Origin: Glycine soja
Lineage: Eukaryota > Streptophyta > Magnoliopsida > Fabales > Fabaceae
Reading direction: 5' to 3'
Assembly (NCBI RefSeq): GCF_004193775.1
Contig: NC_041021.1
Span: forward strand, 17,544,540-17,608,539
DNA: 64,000 bases
The notes under the pieces are model-generated. The model ran no database searches. It was not told where the DNA came from and was given only the letters and a program-made list of their open reading frames with translations. Below, piece by piece: positions 54,669-64,000 of this stretch (positions are counted from its first letter, which is position 1; each line of letters opens with the position of its first letter). Position numbers and translations under genes: made by a program.

Positions 54669-54680
54669 GCTCTGATACCA
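54669..54680 (-). promoter_or_regulatory. iMet primer-binding site, Tekay copy 1
   Basis: Minus strand reads TGGTATCAGAGC, five bases after the LTR end (GCCACA). Confidence 0.82.
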
Positions 54681-55261
54681 CCATTTGTGGCGTCCCTAAA
54701 TTAATGACTGGTTTAATAGAAATAATTTAAATAACAAAAACCATGGTAAATTTTTTTTTCTTCTTTTTCTTTTTCATTTCTTTCTCTTTTCACCATAACT
54801 AGGGTTAGAAGGAAAATCCTCACTATAAAGTCCTGAATGGCCAGTTCACAACTCTATTCGGAGTCATTTCTTTCTTACCGCTCATAATTCTCTAAATTAT
54901 TTTGCTGTTTCAAAAGGAAGAATGTACCAGCCATTACTTTAGGTCGTCACATGAAAAGAAGAGAATAAAATACGGTCGATAAACTCTTTTACAAATAAAG
55001 TTGCTAATGCTTTCTTTTCAAATAACGAGATCGATTATAAATGCATATATCATTTAAAGCTGTCCAAAATATGAGAGTTTTACAAAATACAGTGTCATCC
55101 AGAGCAAAGGTGTCCATAGCGGTGGCTTCAGCCACATGTATACAATCATCAAATGCCTATACATCAGGTCTACCCATACGAAAACAAAAGAGTAAACCTA
55201 ACAGTTAGTCCTAGATACACCCACCCTCAAAATATACAAAACGAATCCAAAAAGTTGTCCA

Positions 55262-55693
55262 CTAGGACGAAGAGCCTCCGCTGATCGCCATCTCCCTCGG
55301 GCCACTATCCTCCGTAGAGTCTGCCTCAGATGCCGACATGACTTCCTCGGGAGAATCCACCTCGAGAAGTGGATCCTCATCACCCTCTAGAAAGTCAAGG
55401 GCATCCACAGCAGGCTCAGGAGGTAGCTCCTCCAGGTCCTCCTCAGGGTCTTCCTCGGATGACGTTACCTCGATCACTTGAACGGGCTCCACTAGACGAT
55501 ATGGTGTAGGTGTGGGTAGTATCCACTCCACCGTGCGCTGAAGCGTCCGTGCAGGTTCATCTGGATGCACCAAAGAAGTAGCCGTGAATCGAATGGTGCC
55601 CCGAAATCGGCACCTCGTGTTGCCTTCGAGGGTCTCCCACGTTCCCTCTAGGCACTCCATCTCTACTCGATCACGGATTAGCTGCGCCGCCAT
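55262..55693 (-). CDS. small acidic ORF inside the Tekay LTR
   Basis: Open frame of 143 codons from the ATG at 55,693 (MAAQLIRDRVEMECLEGTWE). It lies in the last third of the LTR, on the element's strand and downstream of the putative TATA box. Six bases before the ATG is a strong splice acceptor (TTTCTCTTCTTTCTTGTAG, G at 55,700). The N-terminal half is mixed (RCRFRGTIRFTATSLVH, RTVEWILPTPTPY). The C-terminal half is very acidic (EVTSSEEDPEEDLEELPPEP). I recognise no family and cannot assign a function. In the second LTR copy one A is missing near 63,964, which shifts the frame. Confidence 0.5.
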   Translation of the reverse strand: MAAQLIRDRVEMECLEGTWETLEGNTRCRFRGTIRFTATSLVHPDEPARTLQRTVEWILPTPTPYRLVEPVQVIEVTSSEEDPEEDLEELPPEPAVDALDFLEGDEDPLLEVDSPEEVMSASEADSTEDSGPREMAISGGSSS

Positions 55694-55818
55694 CACGATC
55701 TACAAGAAAGAAGAGAAAGGGGTAGACTCTTTCACAAGAATCTAACTACGCTGCACACAATGCATCTCATAACCACTACATGACGTTAAAAGGAGTATCT
55801 TGAGGCTTTTCATCTCTG

Positions 55819-56138
55819 GTAATCGATTACACAACCTTGGTAATCGATTACCAGAGGCTAAACTTGAATTACACAACCTCAGGACATGAAATATGCAATA
55901 ATACACTGTGTAATCGATTACACATGCCTGGTAATCGATTACCAGTGACCCATTCCTTTGTGTAATCGATTACACAGGCTGGTAATCGATTACCAGAGGC
56001 TCCCTAAGTTTCCTGACTTCGTTTTCAAGCCTGGTAATCGATTACACCCCTTGGTAATCGATTACCAGAGACCATCTTAGCCTCCTGTCCTCAATTTTAA
56101 GCCTTGTAATCGATTACCCACCCTTGGTAATCGATTAC
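55819..56138. repeat. cluster of ten GTAATCGATTAC palindromes
   Basis: Exact 12-bp palindromes start at 55,819, 55,840, 55,910, 55,931, 55,962, 55,982, 56,034, 56,054, 56,106 and 56,127. They come in five pairs whose starts are 20-21 bp apart. In the element's sense they lie 120-450 bp upstream of the acidic ORF. Confidence 0.93.
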
Positions 56139-58564
56139 CAGAGGCCACCATCCACATATTACACAAAATTCACAGCTGGCCAGCCACCACAAGCCTCCTT
56201 GCTTTGTGGTCTTGTTTTCCTTTTATCTGTTGACTGCCAGGAGCTCGCCTGTTTAGGTACATCACAGGTTCTCACTGACCGACTATGCCCGGGTTGGGTC
56301 GGGATTGGTCAAGCTTGGTTTTGGGCAATAGCACCCCACCTGACGTCCCCAAGGTCTCCTGACCCCCGCGACATATCTCCAGGTACCACTCTGTGGTCAA
56401 CAATAAAAGCAGGAAGTTTCACCCTTCAACACTTCCTCATCTCAAGCTTGTAGAATTATGGGGTACCCATCACATGTGGTACTAGGTGGCGGTCGGGCGA
56501 TGGTGCACAACAAGCTTTCCACATCCACAATGCGCGCATAAACCCACCATCCCCTGTTGCCCACCTCCAACTGAGCTCACGTACTCCCACGTAGCCCATA
56601 TCCTCGTTTCTCTCAACACCGGGTCCCCATCAATCCTCTCAAGCTTCCACAACATCCAAGCAAAACAACATTCAAACAGCACAAGCTATCACAGCCAAGC
56701 AAAACAGAGCAAAGGCAGAAAACTCTGCTCAACACATCAACCAAAATCACAGCTTTTCTCACGTAAAGACCACAATAACAATTCCTTCGATCCAATTCGT
56801 TAACCGTTGGATCGACTCCAAAATTTTACTGGAAGTCTATAGTGTATAAGCCTACATTTTGACCGTTGGGATCTACTAGCAAACATCCAGAACTCATTCT
56901 GCACTAGACTTTCCACAGCCAACCACACACAAGCATTTTTCTGCACTTGTGCAAAATTCTGCTGCACAATTTCACAGCAAAAATTCTGCATAAGTGCAGA
57001 TTTCGAAAATCACCCTTCCTCTCATCCAATCTTGCCCAAATCAAATCCTACAAGTCCCAAATCATGTATCAAACATGTCTAAACCAAAGCCAAGCTTCAA
57101 ACCACAGCAACACAAAATCTAGGTGTCCAAAACCCCTCAATTCAATGGCTTTTCTAGGTTTGAAAGGTGGAATTTAGAATGAGGTAAATTTGGAGCAAAC
57201 TCTCACCTCTCACAAGTCTATAACATCAATCTAAACTTGCTCAAACTGGATTTACACCTAAATTTCCACCAAATCAAAATTTGACTCCTCAACACCCAAT
57301 TTTGCCCTAGAAATGGCTCTTGGTTCACTTTGGTCATTTGTTTTTCTCTCTAGCTCAGCCTAACCTTTCTCACATGTCCTAAATGACATTTCAAGCTAGT
57401 ATTAACTCACTTTAACCTCCATTTACCACAGAATTCAGACTTAGCCTTCCAACTCTCAAAGTCTCACTCTTTTTCCACTCATAACATCACATTCTCACTT
57501 TCTAACCCTAGGTTAGTTCTACCCTTTGTCTCTAACAGATTTCTATCAGCAATTTCAGCATATAAACATCACAAACATCATCACAAAAACCCTAAAACAG
57601 AATGGGCATGTCTAATTCACCCAAACATGGCAATTTCAACAAGCTTTCAACAAATGCCTTCACAAATAATCATCACACAGCAGAAAACTAACAAAACCAC
57701 CCATCATATCTCCCAAAACCCCATACCCACGAAATTTAAGAGAGAAAGAAGTCCACCCAAACCTGAAATTTCGAAGTCCCACTCGTAGCCACGCACTTCC
57801 CGACTCCAAAAATGCTCTCCTTTCACGATTTGGGGCAGAAATGGTGGCCAAAGGTTGAAGCTTTGCTTGAAGCTTCAATGGAGAATGAAGAAGAAGAAAG
57901 CTACGTGAGAGAGGGAGAGAAAAGGCTTCTGAATTTCTGCTTTGGCTGAGTGAGGAGAGAGAAAAGCTTTTTGGTTTTTAAATAAAAAGGGTTTTCCCTT
58001 TTTTTTTTTTTTCCATTATTTTATTCAAGCTCTGCCACATGTCCCTATTTGATTGGAGCAAAAAGGGCCCACTTTCTCTTTTTGACTGTGACCCATACTC
58101 AGTCACAAAAGTGAGAAAAATCTGACCTTTGAAACGCTACAATCCTGCCTCGGTTTGCGTGCCGTTTCTCTGATTCCAGTTTCTCGCGTTTCTCTGCGTC
58201 CGTCGGGGCCAGTTTTCAAAAGCAAGCAATATATATATCAAAACGCTCAGAATAAAACCCCGAGCCTGGTTCAGAGGTTGGTTTCGTCAAATTCCAAGTT
58301 GCACGCAAAACGATGATTTTTAAACTAATTAATTAAGAATTAACCCATAACCTCTCAGTTATGGATTTCTCTTCCTTAATTAGTCCAACCCGCGTATCTT
58401 GCCCCCCACTATTCCTACTTCTACCAAGAACATATAGGCATAGACACTGAATAATACTTATATATATAATCATTCAAAATACATCGTTTCCAAAAATTCC
58501 GGGTAGAAATTTCCAGGATGTTACAATACTCCCACCCTTTTAGGAATTTCGTCCCCGAAATTAA

Positions 58565-60523
58565 CTACTCTATGAACAAACTTGGGTACAATTCTCTCAT
58601 CGTATCCTCCAACTCCCATGTAGAATCACCCTCATCGGTTCCCCACTGCACCTTCACCAACGCGATCTCCTTTCCTCTCAACGACTTCGTCCTTCGGTCA
58701 GTGATCTCCTGAGGTTGTGCTCTATAGGTGAGGTTATCCTTCACCTGTACCTCGTCCACTGCAAGTATATGTGATGGATCTGGGTTGTACCGTCTCAGTT
58801 GAGAGACATGGAACACAGGATGCAAATTCGATAAACTCGGAGGTAAGGCGATATGATAAGCTACAGGCCCAATCTTCTTCAAAATCTGATATGGACCTAG
58901 ATACTTGGGTGTCAACTTCCTAGCTTTAAGAGCTCTTCCGACTCCGGTTACGGGAGAAACCTTCAAAAACACATGTTCTCCTTCCTGAAAATATAGTGGT
59001 TTCCTCCTTCTATCATAGTAGCTCTTCTGCCTATCCTGAGATGCTTTTATCTTCTCTCGAATCAACCTCACTTGTTCATTAATCTGTTGTAGCATTTCAG
59101 GTCCAAGAAGTACTGCTTCTCCATCATCATACCAACAAATAGGAGTTTTGCACTTTCGTCCATATAAAGCTTCAAAAGGAGCCATACCAATACTGGCTTG
59201 GTAACTATTGTTGTAAGTAAACTCAATCAATGGCAAACAATCCATCCAGCTACCTTGTTGCTCTATAATACACGCCCGAAGCAGATCCTCTAGAGTCTGA
59301 ATGGTTCGTTCAGTCTGACCATCTGTTTGAGGATGATAAGCTGAACTAAGCTTCAGCTTTGTCCCCAAGGCTTCATGTAGACTCGTCCAAAATCGCGAAG
59401 TGAACCTCGGATCCCTGTCAGATACAATACTAGAAGGAATTCCATGCAACCTTACTACTTCCTTGATGTACAACTCCACTAGTTTCTCCATTCTATACTT
59501 CATATTCACTGGGATAAAATGAGCAGATTTGGTGAGTCGATCAACTATGACCCACACAGCATCATGTCCACGACTAGTCTTGGGCAAACTAGATACAAAA
59601 TCCATAGATATGCTCTCCCATTTCCATTCCGGAATCTCCAATGGCTTCAATTCTCCCGATGGTCGCTGGTGTTCAGCCTTAGCCTTTTGACATGTCAAAC
59701 ATCTTGCTACATATTCAGCTACATCTTTCTTCATGCCATGCCACCAAAAACTTCTCTTCAAATCTTGGTACATCTTAGTCATTCCTGGATGGAAACTAAG
59801 ATGACTTTTATGTGCTTCCTCCAAAATCTTAACTTTCAAATCATCTAGAGATGGCACACATATCCTCCCCTTGAATCTAATTAACCCGGTTGTGTCCTTC
59901 TCAAACTCCACATCCTTATCCTCCATTATATCTAACACCTTGCCTTGCAAAAATGGGTCATCCCCTTGAGCCTCGCGTATGTGATCTACGAATTCATTGG
60001 TGATCTGCAATGCTCCCACAAATAAGCTCTTGGGTCGCACCTCAATTGCTAGATTCAGATCTCGGAACTCCTCTATCAATCTCTGCTCCAAACTCATCAT
60101 AGTCGCAACATGTAAAGATTTCCGGCTTAGCGCATCGGCTACTACATTAGCCTTTCCTGGATGGTAGGAAAGTCCAAAATCATAATCCTTGAGGAACTCC
60201 ATCCATCTTCGTTGTCTCATATTGAGTTCCTTCTGATCGAACAAGTATTTGAGACTCTTGTGATCACTGAAAACTTCAAAACGAGTACCGTACAAATAAT
60301 GCCTCCAAATCTTTAAGGCAAAGACCACCGCTGCTAGTTCCAAGTCATGAGTCGGATAGTTAACTTCATGAGGACGTAATTGACGTGAAGCATACGCCAC
60401 TACTCTTCCCTCTTGCATCAACACACACCCCAAGCCTTGCCCGCTTGCATCGCAATACACTTCAAATGTTCTCTTAGGGTCGGGCAAAATTAACACTGGA
60501 GCTGTCGTCAACCGCCTCTTCAA
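58565..60523 (-). CDS. pol: Tekay-type pol: RNase H, integrase, chromodomain-like tail (copy 2)
   Basis: 652 codons; the translation appears identical to copy 1 at 49,988-51,946, with the same RNase H residues, D308/D369/E405 triad and chromodomain-like tail. It is preceded in frame by the same TAA (60,536-60,538). Perfect conservation against small changes elsewhere points to very recent duplication or collapse of the same sequence. Confidence 0.9.
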   Translation of the reverse strand: MKRRLTTAPVLILPDPKRTFEVYCDASGQGLGCVLMQEGRVVAYASRQLRPHEVNYPTHDLELAAVVFALKIWRHYLYGTRFEVFSDHKSLKYLFDQKELNMRQRRWMEFLKDYDFGLSYHPGKANVVADALSRKSLHVATMMSLEQRLIEEFRDLNLAIEVRPKSLFVGALQITNEFVDHIREAQGDDPFLQGKVLDIMEDKDVEFEKDTTGLIRFKGRICVPSLDDLKVKILEEAHKSHLSFHPGMTKMYQDLKRSFWWHGMKKDVAEYVARCLTCQKAKAEHQRPSGELKPLEIPEWKWESISMDFVSSLPKTSRGHDAVWVIVDRLTKSAHFIPVNMKYRMEKLVELYIKEVVRLHGIPSSIVSDRDPRFTSRFWTSLHEALGTKLKLSSAYHPQTDGQTERTIQTLEDLLRACIIEQQGSWMDCLPLIEFTYNNSYQASIGMAPFEALYGRKCKTPICWYDDGEAVLLGPEMLQQINEQVRLIREKIKASQDRQKSYYDRRRKPLYFQEGEHVFLKVSPVTGVGRALKARKLTPKYLGPYQILKKIGPVAYHIALPPSLSNLHPVFHVSQLRRYNPDPSHILAVDEVQVKDNLTYRAQPQEITDRRTKSLRGKEIALVKVQWGTDEGDSTWELEDTMRELYPSLFIE

Positions 60524-60535
60524 CTCTTGGAAACT

Positions 60536-61945
60536 TTACTCACACTTCTCATTCCAAACAAACTTCTCATTCTTACGAGTCAACTTAGTTAGGGGCAATG
60601 CCAATTTAGAAAATCCCTCAATGAACTTTCTATAATAGCCTGCCAACCCCAAGAAGCTTCGAACCTCCGTTGGAGTTGTCGGTTGTTGCCACTCCATAAC
60701 CGACTCCACCTTGTTCGGATCCACCGCAACCCCGTCCTTAGAAATCACGTGCCCTAAGAACTGCACTTTCTCCAACCAAAAGTCACATTTCGACAGTTTG
60801 GCGAACAACTTCCTATCCCTCAGAATATGCAACACAATCCTCAAGTGCTTCTCATGCTCCTCCTTATTCCTCGAATACACTAGGATATCATCAATGAACA
60901 CAACCACGAACTGATCCAAGTAATCATGGAATATACGATTCATATAATCCATGAAAATAGCCGGAGCATTAGTCACTCCAAATGGCATGACTAAATACTC
61001 GTAGTGCCCATACCGAGTCCGAAATGCAGTCTTTGGGATATCTTCCTTCTTAACTCGGATTTGATGATACCCCGATCGCAGATTGATCTTCGAAAATACC
61101 GTCGCTCCCCTCAATTGGTCAATCAGATCATCTATCCTTGGTAGAGGATATTTGTTCTTGATAGTGACCTTGTTTAACTGCCGGTAGTCTACACACATCC
61201 TCATACTTCCATCCTTCTTTTTAACCAACAAGACCGGCGCTCCCCACGGTGACGCGCTTGGACGAACAAATTGTTTGCTCAAAAGATCCTGTACTTGTAC
61301 CTTCACCTCTGCTAGTTCTACCGGAGACATTCTATAAGGCGCAATCGACACTGGATTCGCCCCAGGCACCAAATCAATAATGAATTCCACTTCTCTCTCA
61401 GGTGGCAATTCACAAATATCATCAGGAAAAACTTCCGGAAATTCCGACACCACCGGTATACTATTAACTTCAGCGTCCTCTTCCACATACATAGAGAACA
61501 ACACCATGTAAGTTTGAACATCCTCCGTTCCTTCGTTGGCTGCATCCTCTTTCAAAGATTCACTTGGAACTACATCTCCACCAAACACTAGCATCTTCTC
61601 CTTATAGTCTAGAAAGATATGGTTAGTAGATAACCAATCCATCCCCAAGATCACATCTAGATGAGCTAAAGGTAGGCAAATCAAATCCGCCATAAAAGAT
61701 CGACCTTCAACAATTATGGAACACTTCAAACACACCCGAGAGGTGGTTACAGGCTCGCTCGTCGGAGTAGACACCACCATATCATATGGTAACTCCGTCG
61801 CACATAACCCCAACCTCTCCACACATGCATGAGATATGAAAGAATTCGTGGCACCTGAATCATAAAGTACATCTAGTAGTTTATCAGCAATCAAACACTT
61901 ACCCCGTATCAAATCGTCGGAGGCAGCTGCTTCTGATCCACTCAT
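60536..61945 (-). pseudogene. Tekay-type protease-RT (copy 2), motif A mutated
   Basis: 469 codons starting inside the gag-protease linker at an internal methionine ([12 protein letters not shown]). Protease has [12 protein letters not shown] motif A reads [11 protein letters not shown] where copy 1 has [11 protein letters not shown]: the first catalytic aspartate is lost (C in copy 1 at 52,507, T here at 61,084, a CpG site). The FIDD box is intact. It is cut off from gag by a missing T near 61,966 and ends at the shared TAA. Confidence 0.88.
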
Positions 61946-62889
61946 AGCAAATACCCGAGAGGGTACTTTGGTCTTCCACCACTAGTGTTGTTGTTGCTAA
62001 CATTACCGCTCCTTGTGGAATTAGTGGGTCCACGATTGACGGTGTTGGAATTGGCTGTTACCGTCGGTCTCCCGGTCACCCTACATTCTCGAGCATAATG
62101 GCCCACCTTGCCACACACATAACAACGGTTCTCCTGTGTCTGCTGGAGCTGTGGGCAATTCCTCTTAATATGCGGTCCTCCACACTGAAAGCATTGTACC
62201 CCAGTCCCCCTTGACTGGCTCATGTTGGACGTAGCCATGGGCTGCTTCCCCTTGTTGCTAGCATACGGCTTCATCCTCTTGTTACCATTTCCTCTAAAAG
62301 GATGGTTTCTCTGAGGTCCTCCAACACCTCTAGCTTGCCTCTCCTTCATCTTATCTTCAAAAATCCTGCACTTTGTCACCAACTGATTAAAATCCGTAAT
62401 CTGCATATAACTAACTGCTTGTTGGATCTCCAACCGAAGCCCATTCTCAAACTGAGCACATAAATCTTCCTCATTCCGAGCATCTTGGTATTGAGGCCAA
62501 TACTGCAGAAGCTCATTAAACTTAGCCGTGTACTCCCCAACAGACATGTTTCCTTGCTTCAGATCCAGAAATTCCCTCGCCTTTCTCTTCCTGAGATCTC
62601 GTGGAAAGTAATTCTCCAGGAATTTGTCCTTGAAGGCATTCCAAGGAATCACGCCTCCAGGTGCAACAAATGAAGGCTTCACGAACTTCCACCAATTCTC
62701 GGCCTCCCCTTGGAGCATAAATGTTGCATAAAGGACCTTATGCTCCTCAAGGCAACCCATCGCCTCGAAAATCTTTTCCGTCTCAGCTAACCACAACCTA
62801 GCACCTTCCGGATCATAGTCTCCACTGAACTTTGGCGGGTGGTTCTTACGGAAGCCATGAGTCCCAATACTCCGCCGGTTCCACATCAC
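61942..62889 (-). pseudogene. gag: Tekay-type gag (copy 2), frameshifted at both ends
   Basis: Same Gag as copy 1, with core and two zinc knuckles. Its first 11 residues differ because single bases are missing near 62,853 and 62,867. Its end differs because of a missing T near 61,966. The upstream TAG at codon 25 is also present here. The start at 62,889 is an artefact of the shifted frame; the original start corresponds to about 62,968. Confidence 0.85.
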
Positions 62890-63242
62890 GTTCCTACACT
62901 AGATTTTCCAGCACAGCGGTGATGCGGTCAAGGACATCACGGTTCTGATCCCTACCACGTCCTGCCATACCTATCCTGTAGGGAAACTATTAGCACCCAA
63001 GAAATCCTAAAGAGAGAGTGTACCACACAGGCTATGACAGTTATAACAACATCCTTCTCTTTATACATACTTATACACACAACAATCCTATGAATCAGTC
63101 ACACATCCATGCTCAAGACAATAAGGCAGAAATACACACAATGTGTGACTTAACGTCACTCCCCGAAACCTACTCCCAAGTTTCAGAGAAACACAACATT
63201 CACACAGCAAGACCATAACAGGTTCACTAGAATCCAACTTTT

Positions 63243-63254
63243 GCTCTGATACCA
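63243..63254 (-). promoter_or_regulatory. iMet primer-binding site, Tekay copy 2
   Basis: Minus strand reads TGGTATCAGAGC, as in copy 1. Confidence 0.8.
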
Positions 63255-63259
63255 CCATT

Positions 63260-64000
63260 TGTGGCGTCCCTAAATTAATGACTGGTTTAATAGAAATAAT
63301 TTAAATAACAAAAACCATGGTAAATTTTTTTTTCTTCTTTTTCTTTTTCATTTCTTTCTCTTTTCACCATAACTAGGGTTAGAAGGAAAATCCTCACTAT
63401 AAAGTCCTGAATGGCCATTCACAACTCTATTCGGAGTCATTTCTTTCTTACCGCTCATAATTCTCTAATATTTTGCTGTTTCAAAAGGAAGAATGTACCA
63501 GCCATTACTTTAGGTCGTCACATGAAAAGAAGAGAATAAAATACGGTCGATAAACTCTTTTACAAATAAAAGTTGCTAATGCTTTCTTTTCAAATAACGA
63601 GATCGATTATAAATGCATATATCATTTAAAGCTGTCCAAAATATGAGAGTTTTACAAAATACAGGTGTCATCCAGAGCAAAGGTGTCCATAGCGGTGGCT
63701 TCAGCCACATGTATACAATCATCAAATGCCTATACATCAGGTCTACCCATACGAAAACAAAAGAGTAAACCTAACAGTTAGTCCTAGATACACCCACCCT
63801 CAAAATATACAAAACGAATCCAAAAAGTTGTCCACTAGGACGAAGAGCCTCCGCTGATCGCCATCTCCCTCGGGCCACTATCCTCCGTAGAGTCTGCCTC
63901 AGATGCCGACATGACTTCCTCGGGAGAATCCACCTCGAGAAGTGGATCCTCATCACCCTCTAGAAGTCAAGGGCATCCACAGCAGGCTCAGGAGGTAGCT
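63260..64000 (-). repeat. LTR of Tekay copy 2, runs off the window
   Basis: First 740 bp (plus order) of a second copy of the 3.84-kb LTR, matching 54,686-55,427 with several one-base indels. It includes the end of the acidic ORF (from 63,835), here frameshifted near 63,964. Confidence 0.85.

Larger units (their letters stand above)
49949..54685 (-). mobile_element. Tekay-type chromovirus, internal region, copy 1
   Basis: Minus-strand internal region from the PBS (54,669-54,680) through gag, protease, RT, RNase H and integrase with a chromodomain-like tail, to the polypurine tract next to 49,949. On its left only about nine bases of LTR sequence (GATGTTACA, 49,940-49,948) remain. On its right is the shared LTR 54,686-58,525. 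It repeats at 58,526-63,259 with a constant offset of 8,574-8,577 bp. Confidence 0.88.
54686..58525 (-). repeat. shared 3.84-kb LTR between two Tekay copies
   Basis: In element orientation it starts TGTAACATCC at 58,525 and ends CGCCACA at 54,686. It is preceded by the polypurine tract of copy 2 (AAAAGGGTGGGAG) and followed by the PBS of copy 1, so it serves as 3' LTR of one and 5' LTR of the other. It has a TATA-like box (TATTTAAAA) near 57,975, ten GTAATCGATTAC palindromes and a small acidic ORF (55,262-55,693). A T15 run is near 58,000. From 56,150 to 57,900 I see no other gene. Confidence 0.85.
58526..63259 (-). mobile_element. Tekay-type chromovirus, internal region, copy 2
   Basis: Near-identical to copy 1. 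It has the same two nonsense codons, plus its own RT substitution at 61,084 and several one-base deletions. PBS is at 63,243-63,254 and the polypurine tract is next to 58,526. Confidence 0.88.

Noticed and set aside
55819..56138. CRISPR-like array of short repeats
   Set aside because: Repeats are 12-bp palindromes in a plant LTR with irregular spacers and no cas genes.

Overview
The window is plant nuclear DNA made almost entirely of nested, decayed LTR retrotransposons. I see no intact host gene, no rRNA or tRNA gene and nothing prokaryotic. The retroelement lineages, their LTR sequences (repeated GCTAAGCGC, TGGTAATCGATTACC and GCTCGCCCAGGCGAGC motifs) and the legume-type Ogre ORF1 suggest a legume, most likely soybean (Glycine), in a repeat-rich, probably pericentromeric region. 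The species is inferred from recognition, not from a search.

Layout, left to right. (1) 1-20,489, minus strand: a giant Tat/Ogre-like element whose 3' LTR lies left of the window. From its 5' end it has an LTR (18,816-20,489), a tRNA-Arg-type PBS, ORF1 (DUF7745-like plus coiled coil), gag, protease with G-patch, a predicted in-frame intron, RT, two RNase H domains and integrase. Downstream is an extra ORF of the 'putative plant transposon protein' type with its own promoter-like block and intron. A 3.84-kb segment (gag to start of RT) is tandemly duplicated. (2) 20,490-27,808, minus: an Athila-like element with gag, protease and a mutated RT; integrase is gone. The Ogre-like element sits 8 bp inside its 3' LTR. 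(3) 27,809-28,708: a Tekay-like LTR end, iMet PBS and gag scrap, cut by the Athila element. (4) 28,709-37,692: a mosaic. It holds a plus-strand Athila-like LTR, gag and protease, the protease being split by an 830-bp solo LTR with a 5-bp target duplication; an inverted copy of the same LTR; a long LTR with a 160-bp tandem repeat; and a second scrap of the solo-LTR family. (5) 37,910-38,665: a LINE tail. (6) 38,869-40,535: a probable solo LTR packed with hairpins and palindromes. (7) 40,550-44,994, minus: a chromovirus-like relic (gag, protease, bits of RT and integrase, 3' LTR). (8) 44,995-48,893, plus: 5' LTR, PBS and gag of a second Ogre-like element, broken by a third Ogre-type LTR fragment. 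(9) 49,949-64,000, minus: two Tekay-type chromoviral copies in tandem sharing one 3.84-kb LTR.

The genes work as retrotransposon cassettes: Gag packages RNA, protease matures Gag-Pol, RT and RNase H copy the RNA, integrase (with a chromodomain-like tail in the Tekay copies) inserts the cDNA. Every copy carries stops, frameshifts or catalytic-site changes, so none looks autonomous.

The most unusual signals are structural. Several unrelated LTR families carry palindromic or hairpin modules. These include hairpins with an invariant loop but co-varying arms (39,194-39,348), a second co-varying series (39,399-39,616), two clusters of the palindrome GTAATCGATTAC (6 copies near 40 kb, 10 copies near 56 kb), and a twin GC hairpin placed just upstream of a TATA box in two LTRs and one internal promoter-like site. 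There is also a small acidic ORF inside the Tekay LTR, immediately behind a strong splice acceptor.
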